DNA of 64,000 bases. It comes from DASQPA01 sp963757335 (GTDB lineage: Bacteria > Acidobacteriota > Thermoanaerobaculia > Multivoradales > UBA5704). The notes beneath the pieces were generated by a model that was not told the origin of the DNA, did no database searches, and saw nothing but the letters and a program-made list of their open reading frames with translations. The stretch covers positions 310,001 through 374,000 of the forward strand of contig CAVWRJ010000002.1 in the NCBI GenBank assembly GCA_963757335.1. The letters are read 5' to 3'. Below are positions 1 through 8,611 of this stretch, piece after piece. Both the position numbers and the translations under genes were made by a program. Position 1 is the stretch's first letter. The number at the start of each line of letters is the position of its first letter.

Positions 1-1899
1 CTCGCGGTGACCCTCGCCGACCCCGGGCCGGTCGCCGTCCTCGGCCTCGAACGGCAGACCGCCGAGGAGCGCCAGGGGGTGACCGAGAAGGTGACGGTCT
101 CCGGTACCCGGGAGATCCCGGTCGACGAGATCCTCCGCCGCTTGCAGGCGTTCGAGGACGCCCAGAATCGCCGTCTCGACCACTACCAGGCGATCAACAC
201 GACCCACCTGCGCTTTCAGCTCTCCGGCGTCGGCCAGAGCTTCGACGCGACTCTCCAAGGTCCCTTCTTCTTCCGCCGCGGGGCGGGGACCGACTGGGCC
301 TGGGAGAACCTGTTCTTGAACGGCGTCCGCTGGCGGGGCAAGTCGATCCCCGAGATCCCCCTCGTGCAGCCGGAGAAGGCGGCCGCCCTGCCGCTCGAAA
401 TCCACTTCACCCGCGAGTACCGCTACCGCCTCCGCGGCAGCGATCGGATCGGCGGCCGGGACGCCTGGGTGATCGACTTCACCCCCGAGGGAGCGGCGGC
501 CGAGAACGGCAAGCTCTACCGGGGCTCGGTCTGGGTCGACAAGCAGCTCTACGCTCGCCTCCGCACCAAGGCCGTCCAGGTCGGCCTGACCGGCGAGGTG
601 ATCTCGAACGAGGAGACCCAGAACTACCGGCCGATCGACGCCCAGGGCCAGAGCGCCCCGTGGTCGGCCGAGAGCTTCGTCCTGCCGCTCGACATCGTCG
701 CCCAGCAGATCCTCTCGGTGGTCAACAACACGACCGTCGTCGAGCGCGCCACCGAGCTCTCCGCCGTCAAGATCAACGGCGAGGGCTTCGACGCGGCGCG
801 CCAGGCGGTCGAGGCGTCGAAGGTCACCATGGTGCGCGACACCGAACATGGCCTCCGCTACCTGGTCCCCAAGGCCAAGGGCGGCGAGCGGGTGGTCAAG
901 GAGGGGTTTTCGAAAAGCAAGCTCTTCGCGGTCGGCGGGGTGTTCTACGACAGCTCGCTCTCCTACCCCCTGCCGCTCGCCGGCCTCAACTACTTCTCCC
1001 TCGATTTCAAGGGGACGGGCGAGCAGGTCAACGTCTTCTTCGCCGGGGCGCTCCTCACCGCCAACGTCGCCCAGCCGCGGCTCTTCGGCAGCCGTTTCGA
1101 CGCCGGCGCCTCCGCCTTCGTTCTCGCCATCCCGACGACCGACAATCTGTTCCGGAACGGCAAGGAGGTCACCCACGAGGAGATCCAGTCGCTGCCGGCG
1201 ACCTTCTCCCTGAAGCTCGGCCACCCGATCGGCGACTTCGTCAAGCTCTCCGCCGAGTACGGCCTCTTCTACTCGCACTACAAGCGCGATAGCAACACCG
1301 ACCCGAGCTTCGTCCTGCCCTCGGACAACCTCCTCCAGTCGCTCGACCTCGGGGCCCAGTACGCCCGCTCGGGCTACAAGCTGAACCTCGACGGGAGCTA
1401 CAACCGGCGCTCCAAATGGGAGTTCTGGGGCCTCCCCGGCAACACCGACTTCGACCCCAAAGACCAGGATTTCGTGCGCTGGCAGGCGAGCCTCGCGAAG
1501 AGCTGGTACCTGCCCGCCTTCCAGCGCATCGGGGTCGAGCTCGACTACGACACCGGCTCGCGGCTCGACCGCTTCAGCAAGTACCAATTCGGGTTCTTCG
1601 GCGACACCAGGGTGCACGGCTTCCAGAGCAACCGGGTGCGCGCCGAGACCGCCGCCCTCGCCCACTTGACCTACGGTTTCGAGATCAACCAGGCCCTCCG
1701 CCTCGACGGGGTGTTCGACTTCGCCCTGGCGAGCGACAAGCTGAACGGCTTGAACCACGAAAAGCTGGGCGGCTTCGGGATCGTGGGGAGCTTCATGGGT
1801 CCCTGGGAGACCCTGGTCAACCTGGACGTCGGTGTCCCCGTGATCGGGCCGGCGCACGGCTTCGTGACGTACCTCGCGTTCTTGAAGCTGTTCAAGTGA
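1..1899 (+). CDS. Outer-membrane beta-barrel-like protein, 5' end outside window
   Basis: The frame is open from the first base. The earliest start codon is GTG at 7, but the residues after it do not form a signal peptide, so the gene probably begins upstream. The N-terminal part (to about residue 250) is rich in paired aromatic/charged beta-strands (for example EYRYRLRGSDRIGGRDAWVIDF within residues 135-160) and resembles lipoprotein-carrier-type sheets. From about residue 300 alternating hydrophobic strands with Gly/Tyr/Phe turns suggest a barrel, and the chain ends Leu-Phe-Lys, close to the C-terminal aromatic expected for outer-membrane barrels. Its stop overlaps the start of the next gene (GTGA), implying translational coupling. 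I do not recognise a named family; the barrel call is inference. Confidence 0.6.
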   Translation, partial: LAVTLADPGPVAVLGLERQTAEERQGVTEKVTVSGTREIPVDEILRRLQAFEDAQNRRLDHYQAINTTHLRFQLSGVGQSFDATLQGPFFFRRGAGTDWAWENLFLNGVRWRGKSIPEIPLVQPEKAAALPLEIHFTREYRYRLRGSDRIGGRDAWVIDFTPEGAAAENGKLYRGSVWVDKQLYARLRTKAVQVGLTGEVISNEETQNYRPIDAQGQSAPWSAESFVLPLDIVAQQILSVVNNTTVVERATELSAVKINGEGFDAARQAVEASKVTMVRDTEHGLRYLVPKAKGGERVVKEGFSKSKLFAVGGVFYDSSLSYPLPLAGLNYFSLDFKGTGEQVNVFFAGALLTANVAQPRLFGSRFDAGASAFVLAIPTTDNLFRNGKEVTHEEIQSLPATFSLKLGHPIGDFVKLSAEYGLFYSHYKRDSNTDPSFVLPSDNLLQSLDLGAQYARSGYKLNLDGSYNRRSKWEFWGLPGNTDFDPKDQDFVRWQASLAKSWYLPAFQRIGVELDYDTGSRLDRFSKYQFGFFGDTRVHGFQSNRVRAETAALAHLTYGFEINQALRLDGVFDFALASDKLNGLNHEKLGGFGIVGSFMGPWETLVNLDVGVPVIGPAHGFVTYLAFLKLFK

Positions 1900-3713
1900 G
1901 GCTCTCCGGTTTCGGGCGGGTCAGAGTCGAGCTGGTCTATAGCCGGCGCTATCAGGTCGAGCTCCCCGGGGCGGCCACGGATCCGCTCCGCGGCGAGCGC
2001 ATTCTCGCTTTCCTGAGCGACCTGGGGCTGACCTCCCAGCGCTACCTGCACGCCCCGGAGGCCGCCACCTACCGCCAGCTCCGGCGGGTCCACTCCGAGG
2101 ATTACATCGACTCCCTTCTCCAACCGGCGGCGCTCCTCAGGATCGTCGGCCTCGACCTCCCCGACCCGCTCCCCGACCGCATCCTCGAATCCCAGCGTCT
2201 CATGGTGGGGGGGACGATCCTCGCCGCCCGGCTCGCCCTGGCGCGCGGGATCGCCGTCAACTTAGGCGGCGGCCTCCACCACGCCTATGCCGACCACGGC
2301 GAGCGCTTCTGCCTGTGGAACGACGTGGCAGTCGCCATCCACGAGCTGCGGGAGGGGGGATTCGCGGCGCCGGTGCTCGTCGTCGATCTCGATCTCCACG
2401 ACGGCGACGGCACCCGCGCCCTCTTCGCCGGCGACCCCACGGTCCACGTGCTCTCGATCCACAACCGGACGACGACCGCCGTCGGCGCCGCCAATTCGAC
2501 GGTGGTCGAGCTCGGCGGCGGGGTCGAGGACGCAGCGTATCTGGCGGCGATCGCAACCCACCTGCCGCCGCTCCTGGCGAACCTCCAGCCGGGGCTCGTC
2601 GTCTACCTCGCCGGCTGCGACCCGGCGGCGGACGACGCGATCGGCGACTGGCAGATCACCGCCGCCGGAATGCTGGCGCGCGACCGCTTCGTCGTCGAGC
2701 GGGTCCGCGGCGGCCGGAAGGGGAAGCGGACGCCGCTCGCGATCGTGCTGGCCGGCGGCTACGGGCACCGCACCTGGACCTACAGCGCCCGCGCCTTCGC
2801 CTGGCTGATCTCCGGCCGGATTCTCGATCCCCCCTCTTCCGAGGAGATGACCCTCGCCCGCTACCGGGCCGCCGCGGCTCGGATCGCCCCCCACGAGCTG
2901 ACCGGCGAGGGGGCTCCCGGCGAGGCTTCCCCCGACGATTGGGGGCTGACCGCGGAGGACCTGTCGGCGGCCGGCGGCATGCGGGCCCGCACCCGTTTCC
3001 TCGGCTTCTACACCCCCCAGGGTCTGGAGCTCGCTCTCGAACGCTCCGGCCTCCTCGATCGGGTGCGCGCCCGCGGCTTCCCCCAGCTGGCGCTCGACCT
3101 CGAGCTCGACAACCCGGGGGGCGAGACCGTCCGCCTCGTCGCCCCCGGCGTCCCCGCGCCGCTGATTGAGCTGCGGGCCCGGATCGACCGCGGCTCGGCG
3201 CCGGAGCTGGCCCTCCTGCGGATCGAGTGGCTCCTCCTCCAGGACCCGAGGGCGCGCTTCACCGCCGAGCGCCCGCGCCTCCCCGGCCAGCGCTTCCCCG
3301 GGCTCGGCCTTCTCCCCGACGTCATGGCCTTGATGGTCGTCGCCTGCGAGCGCCTGCATCTGGACGGCGTTCTCTTCGTCCCCGCCCACTACCACACCGC
3401 GGCCCAGGGCCGGCGCATCCTCTCCTTCCTCTCCCCCGAGGACGAGGGGCTCTTCCGCGCTCTCCAGGCGGCCCTCGCCCCCTTCCCCCTGGCGGTGGCG
3501 ACGGCGGCGGTCGAGGAGGGTCGGGTGGTCGACGCGGCGACCGGCGAGGTCCTCGCCTGGCCGCCCATGCCGATGGTCCTCCCGGTCGCCGACCGGCTAC
3601 GGGCGAAGGTTGCGGAGGCTGACTACGAGAGGAGGGCGGCGGTGGCGCACCGCAGCTTCGCGGTGCGGCCGGCGCCCGCCCGCCCCGGCCGGCAGCGGGG
3701 GACGGGGCGGTAG
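1896..3713 (+). CDS. Histone deacetylase-fold amidohydrolase with long C-terminal domain
   Basis: Predicted zinc amidohydrolase of the HDAC/acetylpolyamine amidohydrolase superfamily, removing acyl groups from amines; the substrate is unknown. Hallmarks seen: GGGLHHAYAD (catalytic His pair, about residue 127), DLDLHDGDGT (Asp-x-His zinc ligands, about residue 164), AGCDPAADD (third zinc-ligand region) and LAGGY (transition-state Tyr, about residue 287). GTG at 1896 is chosen because it keeps the N-terminal 'VYSRRY' strand typical of the fold and overlaps the previous stop by 4 bases. The HDAC fold occupies about residues 5-310; the remaining 295 residues match nothing I recognise and nearly double the usual bacterial length. 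The second His of the usual DxHHGDG motif is Asp here. Confidence 0.85.
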   Translation: MRLSGFGRVRVELVYSRRYQVELPGAATDPLRGERILAFLSDLGLTSQRYLHAPEAATYRQLRRVHSEDYIDSLLQPAALLRIVGLDLPDPLPDRILESQRLMVGGTILAARLALARGIAVNLGGGLHHAYADHGERFCLWNDVAVAIHELREGGFAAPVLVVDLDLHDGDGTRALFAGDPTVHVLSIHNRTTTAVGAANSTVVELGGGVEDAAYLAAIATHLPPLLANLQPGLVVYLAGCDPAADDAIGDWQITAAGMLARDRFVVERVRGGRKGKRTPLAIVLAGGYGHRTWTYSARAFAWLISGRILDPPSSEEMTLARYRAAAARIAPHELTGEGAPGEASPDDWGLTAEDLSAAGGMRARTRFLGFYTPQGLELALERSGLLDRVRARGFPQLALDLELDNPGGETVRLVAPGVPAPLIELRARIDRGSAPELALLRIEWLLLQDPRARFTAERPRLPGQRFPGLGLLPDVMALMVVACERLHLDGVLFVPAHYHTAAQGRRILSFLSPEDEGLFRALQAALAPFPLAVATAAVEEGRVVDAATGEVLAWPPMPMVLPVADRLRAKVAEADYERRAAVAHRSFAVRPAPARPGRQRGTGR

Positions 3714-3774
3714 GTGCTGGAGAGCTCGGAGGTCGGTCGCAACGGACCGCGGGGACCGCGGGGGTCGCCGGCGC

Positions 3775-5142
3775 CTACCGCCGGGGCTCGAACGGCAGTC
3801 CCGGCTGGTTCGCCGCCTTCTTGAGATAGGTGGAAAGCTCCTCGACGAGCGAGAGGGTTGCCTGCTCGTCGGCCGCGGCGCGCTGGAAGATGATGAGGGC
3901 GGCGATCGCCTCGCGGTGGATGTCGCGCGAGCGGAAGATGGGGAGCATCTCCTCGGCCAGGCGCTTGACCTCCGCGGTGCGGCCGAGCTGGGCCGAGACG
4001 CCGGCGAGGTCCAGGGCGGCCACGGCGGCCTCGTAGCCGATCCCGAGCTCGATCCACCCCTCCCGCACCTGATCGAAGAGGCGGGCGGCGTCCTCCAGCT
4101 GGCCCAGGCCGCGGGCGATCTTGCCCTGCACCCAGAGCCGGCGCAGGCGGGTCGGGGCGTCGCTGAAGCGGCGGTAGATCTCACCGCTCCGCGCCATCAG
4201 CCCCTGAGCTTCGAGGGCGCGGCCGGCGTCGGTCAGCCAGTCGATCAGGTTGTGGTGGACGCAGAGGGTGAGGCGCGGGTCGGCCGCCGGCTCGATCAGG
4301 CGGCTCGCCTCGCGGAGCAGCTCGATCGCCCGCTCGGGGAAACCGATCTCCTTCTCGGCGAAGGCGCGGGCGACGATCGCCTCGCCGGCCAGATGGAGCT
4401 CGCCGGCATGCCGGTAGATCGCGATGGTGCGGTCGAGCAGGCCGGCCGCTTCGCCGAAGCGGCGCTGGGCGAGCCGGAGCGAGGCCCGGTACTGGTAGAG
4501 ACGGGCCCGCTCCAGCCGGTCGCGGCTGCCCTCGCGGAGCAGCTCCTCGGCGGCGGCGAAGGCCTCGTCGGCCCCCCGCAGGTCGCAGGCGATGCGCCGG
4601 GCGTTGCCGATGGCGAGCTGGCAGCGCGCCCGGGTGTCGGCGAGGAGCTGCGTTCCGACCTCCTCGGGGGTCAGCCGGAGGGCGATCTCGGCGGCGAGAG
4701 CGGCCAGCTCCTCCCCGGCCTCGGGGGCGCCGTACGCCTGCTCGCGGCTCGCCCGGAGCAGCTGGTCGGCGACCGCCAGGTTCCAGAAGCGCTCGCTGTT
4801 GCGCACCAGAACGGCCCGGCGGGCAGGAGGGTGGCGCAGGATCTCCGCCACCTGGGCGGGGGCCGCCGACTGCTCGCGGAGGACGGCGGCGAGCCGGCCC
4901 TGGGTGCGCGCCAGGACGCAGTCGATCGCGGCGGTGTAGTCGCGCTCCTGCGCCGCGCTCACGCCCGGCCAGGCGAGCACCCGGGCGAGCGTCCCTCGCC
5001 CCTCCCCCGATTCGAGCAGGTCCAGGAGGAGGTCGCGGCAGGCCGGGCAGCCCACGGCATGGCGCAGCAGCTTCCTCTCCTCCGCCGACATCCGGGCGGT
5101 CAGATTCCGGGCGAAGTCCGGCCTTGGGTGAATTTTCGGCAT
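3775..5142 (-). CDS. HCC zinc-finger (zf-HC2-like) protein with TPR repeats
   Basis: 455 residues. Near the N-terminus H28-x3-C32-x2-C35 (HAVGCPACRD) is the HCC zinc site of anti-sigma-type zf-HC2 domains. The rest is helical, with repeated Ala/Leu-rich helix pairs (for example RLAQRRFGEAAGLLDRTIAI) that look like degenerate TPRs, especially from residue 200 on. No transmembrane segment is evident, so it is probably cytoplasmic, unlike classical membrane anti-sigma factors. The ATG at 5142 is preceded by GAGGGAG. A small membrane protein gene lies about 110 bp upstream on the same strand. Likely a regulatory scaffold that binds a sigma factor or signalling protein; partner unknown. Related architectures recur in acidobacteria. 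Confidence 0.7.
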   Translation of the reverse strand: MPKIHPRPDFARNLTARMSAEERKLLRHAVGCPACRDLLLDLLESGEGRGTLARVLAWPGVSAAQERDYTAAIDCVLARTQGRLAAVLREQSAAPAQVAEILRHPPARRAVLVRNSERFWNLAVADQLLRASREQAYGAPEAGEELAALAAEIALRLTPEEVGTQLLADTRARCQLAIGNARRIACDLRGADEAFAAAEELLREGSRDRLERARLYQYRASLRLAQRRFGEAAGLLDRTIAIYRHAGELHLAGEAIVARAFAEKEIGFPERAIELLREASRLIEPAADPRLTLCVHHNLIDWLTDAGRALEAQGLMARSGEIYRRFSDAPTRLRRLWVQGKIARGLGQLEDAARLFDQVREGWIELGIGYEAAVAALDLAGVSAQLGRTAEVKRLAEEMLPIFRSRDIHREAIAALIIFQRAAADEQATLSLVEELSTYLKKAANQPGLPFEPRR

Positions 5143-5250
5143 GGCACACTCCCTCTCTTTGAATACAGTTGCCGCAGACCCTCCTTTCGTGACAAAGAAA
5201 ATGCCCGCCCCTCGCTTCTACCGAAATGTCCGCGGGGACGGGCTACCGTT

Positions 5251-5493
5251 TCAGTGGTTGCCGAGCGGGTCCATGCTGGAGCCCACGGCTTCCCACGCGC
5301 CGCGGAGCACGGTCCAGAGGAAGGCCAGAGGCGAGCTGGTCCCCTCGGTCGGATGGACGGCGGCGAGGCGGTGCGCCGGTCGATGGACGCCGGCCTCTGC
5401 CGCGGGGGTCAGCACCATGCCGGCGATGCCGCCGAGACTGATAACGACCGCCGAGATCAGCAGAAAACGGCGCAGAGAAGGGATGGACATCAT
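5251..5493 (-). CDS. Small single-pass membrane or secreted protein, unknown function
   Basis: 80 residues. Starts MMSIPSLRRF followed by a hydrophobic stretch (LLISAVVISLGGIAGMVL) ending at an Ala-x-Ala-like site (TPAAEAG), so it is either a cleaved secretory signal or a membrane anchor. The start at 5493 is supported by AGGAGAGGAAT directly upstream; an in-frame extension to 5562 lacks a ribosome site. The short remainder (HRPAHRLAAVHPTEG, then AFLWTVLRGAWEAVG) is unfamiliar. It lies upstream of, and in the same direction as, the HCC-finger/TPR gene and may be co-transcribed with it. Confidence 0.55.
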   Translation of the reverse strand: MMSIPSLRRFLLISAVVISLGGIAGMVLTPAAEAGVHRPAHRLAAVHPTEGTSSPLAFLWTVLRGAWEAVGSSMDPLGNH

Positions 5494-5611
5494 ATTCCTC
5501 TCCTTGCCGGCGGGTCCGCGGTCCGGCCACCACGGCCGCCCGGGCCCTGCCGGCGAGATCAAGACCTAGCTAAACCTATTAGACATCCTTCCCACCGGAA
5601 TTAGCTACCGC

Positions 5612-5620
5612 TGTTATCAT
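5612..5620 (+). promoter_or_regulatory. Extended -10 element upstream of the PlsB-like gene
   Basis: TGTTATCAT fits an extended -10 (TGn-TATCAT). Transcription would begin near 5627, giving a leader of about 43 nt. That leader carries three ATGs at 8-nt spacing (5654, 5662, 5670); the first two open only three codons each (ATG ACT CCA TGA and ATG ATT CGA TGA). Confidence 0.4.
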
Positions 5621-5669
5621 TCCGGCGCGGATCTCACGCCTGCCCCTGACGCCATGACTCCATGATTCG

Positions 5670-7148
5670 ATGACGCGCAGCATCAGCCTCCCCCTCTGGC
5701 TGGCCGTCCTTCTCCTCCTCCTGGCGGCCTGGGCGACCCTCGACCGCCTCCTCGTCCCCAGCGTCCGCTGGGTTCTCCGCCGCCGGGTCAACCGGGTCAT
5801 CGACGAGCTCAACACCCGTCTCTCGCTCGCTATCAAGCCGTTCCAGCGAACCAAGCGCCAGGTGCTGATCGACCGCCTGAAGTACGACCCCAAGGTCTTG
5901 GAAGCGGCCGAGGAGAACGCCCGGACCTCCGGCATGCCGCGCGCCGTCGCCCTGGCGCGGGTCGACCGCTACGCCCGGGAGATCGTCCCGTCGTTCAACG
6001 CCTACGCCTACTTCCGCGTCGGCTACCGGCTGGCCAAAAGCGTGGCTCGTCTGCTCTATCGGGTGCGCCTGGGGTATGCGGACGAGGCCGGGCTCGCCGC
6101 CGTCGACCCCCAGGCGGCGGTGGTCTTCTTGATGAACCACAGAAGCAACATGGACTACATCCTCGTCGCCTACCTGGCGGCCGACCGCACCGCGCTCTCC
6201 TACGCGGTGGGCGAATGGGCGCGGATCTGGCCGCTCCAGACCCTGATCCGCACGTTGGGCGCCTATTTCGTCCGCCGCAGCTCGGGCGATCCGCTCTACC
6301 GGCGGGTCTTGGAGCGCTACATCGCCATGGCCACGGCGGGCGGGGTGACCCAGGCGGTCTACCCCGAGGGGGGGCTGTCGCGCGACGGGCGGCTGCGCCC
6401 CCCCAAGCTCGGCCTCCTCGACTACATGCTGCGCGGCTTCGACCCCCAGGGCGAGCGCGACCTGGTGTTCATCCCGGTGGGGATCAACTACGACCGGGTG
6501 CTCGAGGACCGCACCCTGCTGCTCGATGCGGAGCCGGCCGGCGCTTCCGGAGCCCCGCGGCCGGGCCGCGCCGCCGCCGTCTGGACGACGCTCCGTTTCA
6601 CCCTCCGCAACCTCCGCCTGATGGTGCGGAGCCGCTGGCACCGCCTGGGATACGCCTGTGTCGACTTCGGGAGCCCGCTGTCGACCAAAGCCTGGCTCGC
6701 CGAGCGCCGGCTGGACTTCCGGACCCTGGGGAAGGAGGAGCGCTTCGTCCACCTCGCGGCGCTCGCCGGGGAGCTGATGACCGCCATCGGCCGCTCGATC
6801 CCGGTGGTGCCGGTGCCGCTCGTCGCCACGGTCTTCCTCCGCCGTCCGGGCGAACGGCTCTCCGAGCTGGAGATCAAGGCCGACGCCTTCGCCCTCATGC
6901 GCCAGCTCGCCGCCGCCGGCGCCCACGTCTATCTCCCCCGCCAGGACCAGGACTACGCCATCGACGCCGGCCTCAGGATGCTCACCCTCCGCCACCTGGT
7001 CGACGAGGTGGACGGCCTCTTCGCCGCCCGCCCGGAGGAGACGAAGGTCCTCGCCTACTACGCGGGCTCGATCGAGCACCTGGTCCGGCGGGCTACGAGC
7101 CCGGCAACGCTCCCCAGCCCCGCGGCAGTCTCGCCCGGTACCGGGTGA
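5670..7148 (+). CDS. Glycerol-3-phosphate 1-O-acyltransferase (PlsB-like)
   Basis: 492 residues. Likely acylates the sn-1 position of glycerol-3-phosphate, the first step of phospholipid synthesis, at the inner membrane. An N-terminal hydrophobic helix (residues 8-24) anchors it. Acyltransferase motifs are clear: NHRSNMDY (block I, HX4D, about residue 156), GAYFVRRSSGDPLYR (block II) and VYPEGGLSRDGRLRPPK (block III, about residue 230). It is shorter than E. coli PlsB (about 800 residues) but has the same motif style, including the C-terminal region after the acyltransferase fold. The ATG at 5670 follows two overlapping mini-ORFs. It is immediately followed by a 41-bp tandem array that begins inside the last codons. 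Confidence 0.8.
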   Translation: MTRSISLPLWLAVLLLLLAAWATLDRLLVPSVRWVLRRRVNRVIDELNTRLSLAIKPFQRTKRQVLIDRLKYDPKVLEAAEENARTSGMPRAVALARVDRYAREIVPSFNAYAYFRVGYRLAKSVARLLYRVRLGYADEAGLAAVDPQAAVVFLMNHRSNMDYILVAYLAADRTALSYAVGEWARIWPLQTLIRTLGAYFVRRSSGDPLYRRVLERYIAMATAGGVTQAVYPEGGLSRDGRLRPPKLGLLDYMLRGFDPQGERDLVFIPVGINYDRVLEDRTLLLDAEPAGASGAPRPGRAAAVWTTLRFTLRNLRLMVRSRWHRLGYACVDFGSPLSTKAWLAERRLDFRTLGKEERFVHLAALAGELMTAIGRSIPVVPVPLVATVFLRRPGERLSELEIKADAFALMRQLAAAGAHVYLPRQDQDYAIDAGLRMLTLRHLVDEVDGLFAARPEETKVLAYYAGSIEHLVRRATSPATLPSPAAVSPGTG

Positions 7149-7380
7149 AGCTATCCGAGGGCTGGAATGGCTTGCCGAGGGCTTGGCGAAGCTATCCCGG
7201 GTCTGAGATAGCTTGCCGAGGGCCTGGCGAAGCTATCCGGGGGCTGGGATCGCTTGCCGAGGGCTTGGCGAAGCTATCCGAGGGCTGGGATAGCTTGCCG
7301 AGGGCCTGGCGAAGCTATCCGAGGGCTGGGATAGCTTGCCGAGGGCCCGGCGAAGCGATCCGGGGGCTCGGGAGCCTCCC
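7147..7380 (+). repeat. 41-bp tandem array, five full copies plus one degenerate copy
   Basis: Five contiguous 41-bp units begin at 7147, 7188, 7229, 7270 and 7311; a sixth diverging copy follows to about 7380. Most units contain AGCTATCC-N8-GGATAGCT, a perfect 8-bp stem with an 8-nt loop. Each unit is itself two related halves of about 20 nt starting AGCT and sharing CCGAGGGC. There are no unique spacers, so this is not a CRISPR. The array fills the roughly 300-bp gap between the acyltransferase and the phosphatase; the rest of the gap (7381-7453) holds only a weak TAAACT and an AG-rich ribosome site. Confidence 0.9.
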
Positions 7381-7453
7381 GGCTAAACTCTCCCCGCCCG
7401 GGAGCGTATGAAGAGCGGGCGACGGTCCGCCGCGACTTCGCAGAGAGAGATCC

Positions 7454-8590
7454 ATGAGACGGAGAGGTCAGCCGAGATTCCAGCGCATCGAGACGTTCGT
7501 CCGCGAATACACGGCGGGCCTGTCGGCGCGCGAGCTCCACCGGCTGTTCGACCGCGACGCGCAGAACGCCTACTCGGTGCTCACCCGCGAGCATGCCCTG
7601 GAGCGCGCGCCGAAGGGGGGCTTGAAGCGGCTCTTCTTCCGCGCCAAGGTCGTCTTCCTCGGGCTCTCCTACAAGCTCACCCCGCCGCGCCGGCTGCTCT
7701 TCGCCGCCTCGCTCGTCTTCGCCCTCGTGGGGATTCTGAACGTCACCTCCCAGGGGACGATCCACGGCCAGCGGGTGTCGGTCGAGTTCTCCCCCCTCTG
7801 GTACCTGGCGAGCATCGTCTCCCTCCTCTTCCTCCTCGCCCTCGAGCTGGTGGACCGCATCCAGGTGCGCGACGAGCTGGAGGTGGCGCGCGAGCTCCAG
7901 GCCGAGCTCCTCCCCCGCCGGGTGCCCGACCTGCCCGGCTACCGCTTCGCCCACTCCTACCGAACGGCCAACGAGGTGGGGGGCGACTGTTACGACTTCC
8001 TCGCCCTCCCCGACGGGCGGCTCGCCCTGATGGTGGGGGACGCCTCCGGCCACGGCATGGCGGCCGGGCTCGTCATGGCGATCGCCAACGCCACCTGGAA
8101 GACCGCCCTCGACCTCGATCCGACGCCCGAGCGCGTCCTCGCGCTCTTGAACCGCACCCTCTGCCGCACCCGCGGCAAGCGCACCTTCATGAGCGTCTTC
8201 TATGCTCTGTTAGATCCGGCGACGGGGCAGCTCGAATACGTCTCGGCCGGCCACCCCTTCCCCTTCCTCCGCCGTGCCGACGGCCGGGTCGAGGAGCTGG
8301 GCGAGGGCGGGCTGCCGCTCGGCATCCGCGAGCCCCTCCCCTACCGGCCGGGGACGACGACGCTCGCGCCCGGCGATCTCCTCGTTCTCTATACCGATGG
8401 GTTGGTGGAAGCGACCGACCCCCGGGGGGCGGAGGCCTTCGGCTACGAGCGGTTGCAGGCGCTGGCCGCGGGTGGCGGCGAACCCCAGCCGCTCCACGAC
8501 CGCATCCTGGCCGCCTTCGATACCCACACCGCCGGCGAGCCGCTCCTCGACGACCTCACCCTGGTGGTCGTGGCGCGGGGCGCCCTCTAG
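7454..8590 (+). CDS. Membrane-anchored PP2C-type serine phosphatase (RsbU/SpoIIE family)
   Basis: 378 residues. Two hydrophobic segments (about residues 76-95 and 112-131) precede a PP2C-like (PPM) phosphatase domain from about residue 150. Metal and catalytic motifs are present: EVGGDCYDF, VGDASGHGMAAG, YVSAGHPFP, LYTDGLVEATD and DDLTLVVV. Such proteins dephosphorylate anti-sigma-factor antagonists in partner-switching pathways; no SpoIIAA/RsbW partner is visible nearby. ATG at 7454 follows AGAGAGAG. The N-terminal 70 residues are charged and unfamiliar and may be a cytoplasmic sensor. Confidence 0.88.
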   Translation: MRRRGQPRFQRIETFVREYTAGLSARELHRLFDRDAQNAYSVLTREHALERAPKGGLKRLFFRAKVVFLGLSYKLTPPRRLLFAASLVFALVGILNVTSQGTIHGQRVSVEFSPLWYLASIVSLLFLLALELVDRIQVRDELEVARELQAELLPRRVPDLPGYRFAHSYRTANEVGGDCYDFLALPDGRLALMVGDASGHGMAAGLVMAIANATWKTALDLDPTPERVLALLNRTLCRTRGKRTFMSVFYALLDPATGQLEYVSAGHPFPFLRRADGRVEELGEGGLPLGIREPLPYRPGTTTLAPGDLLVLYTDGLVEATDPRGAEAFGYERLQALAAGGGEPQPLHDRILAAFDTHTAGEPLLDDLTLVVVARGAL

Positions 8591-8611
8591 GCTGGTCGGC
8601 CCGCGGCGAAC

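Noticed and set aside
7147..7380. CRISPR array
   Set aside because: Units are contiguous 41-mers with no unique spacers, and there are no cas genes in the window.
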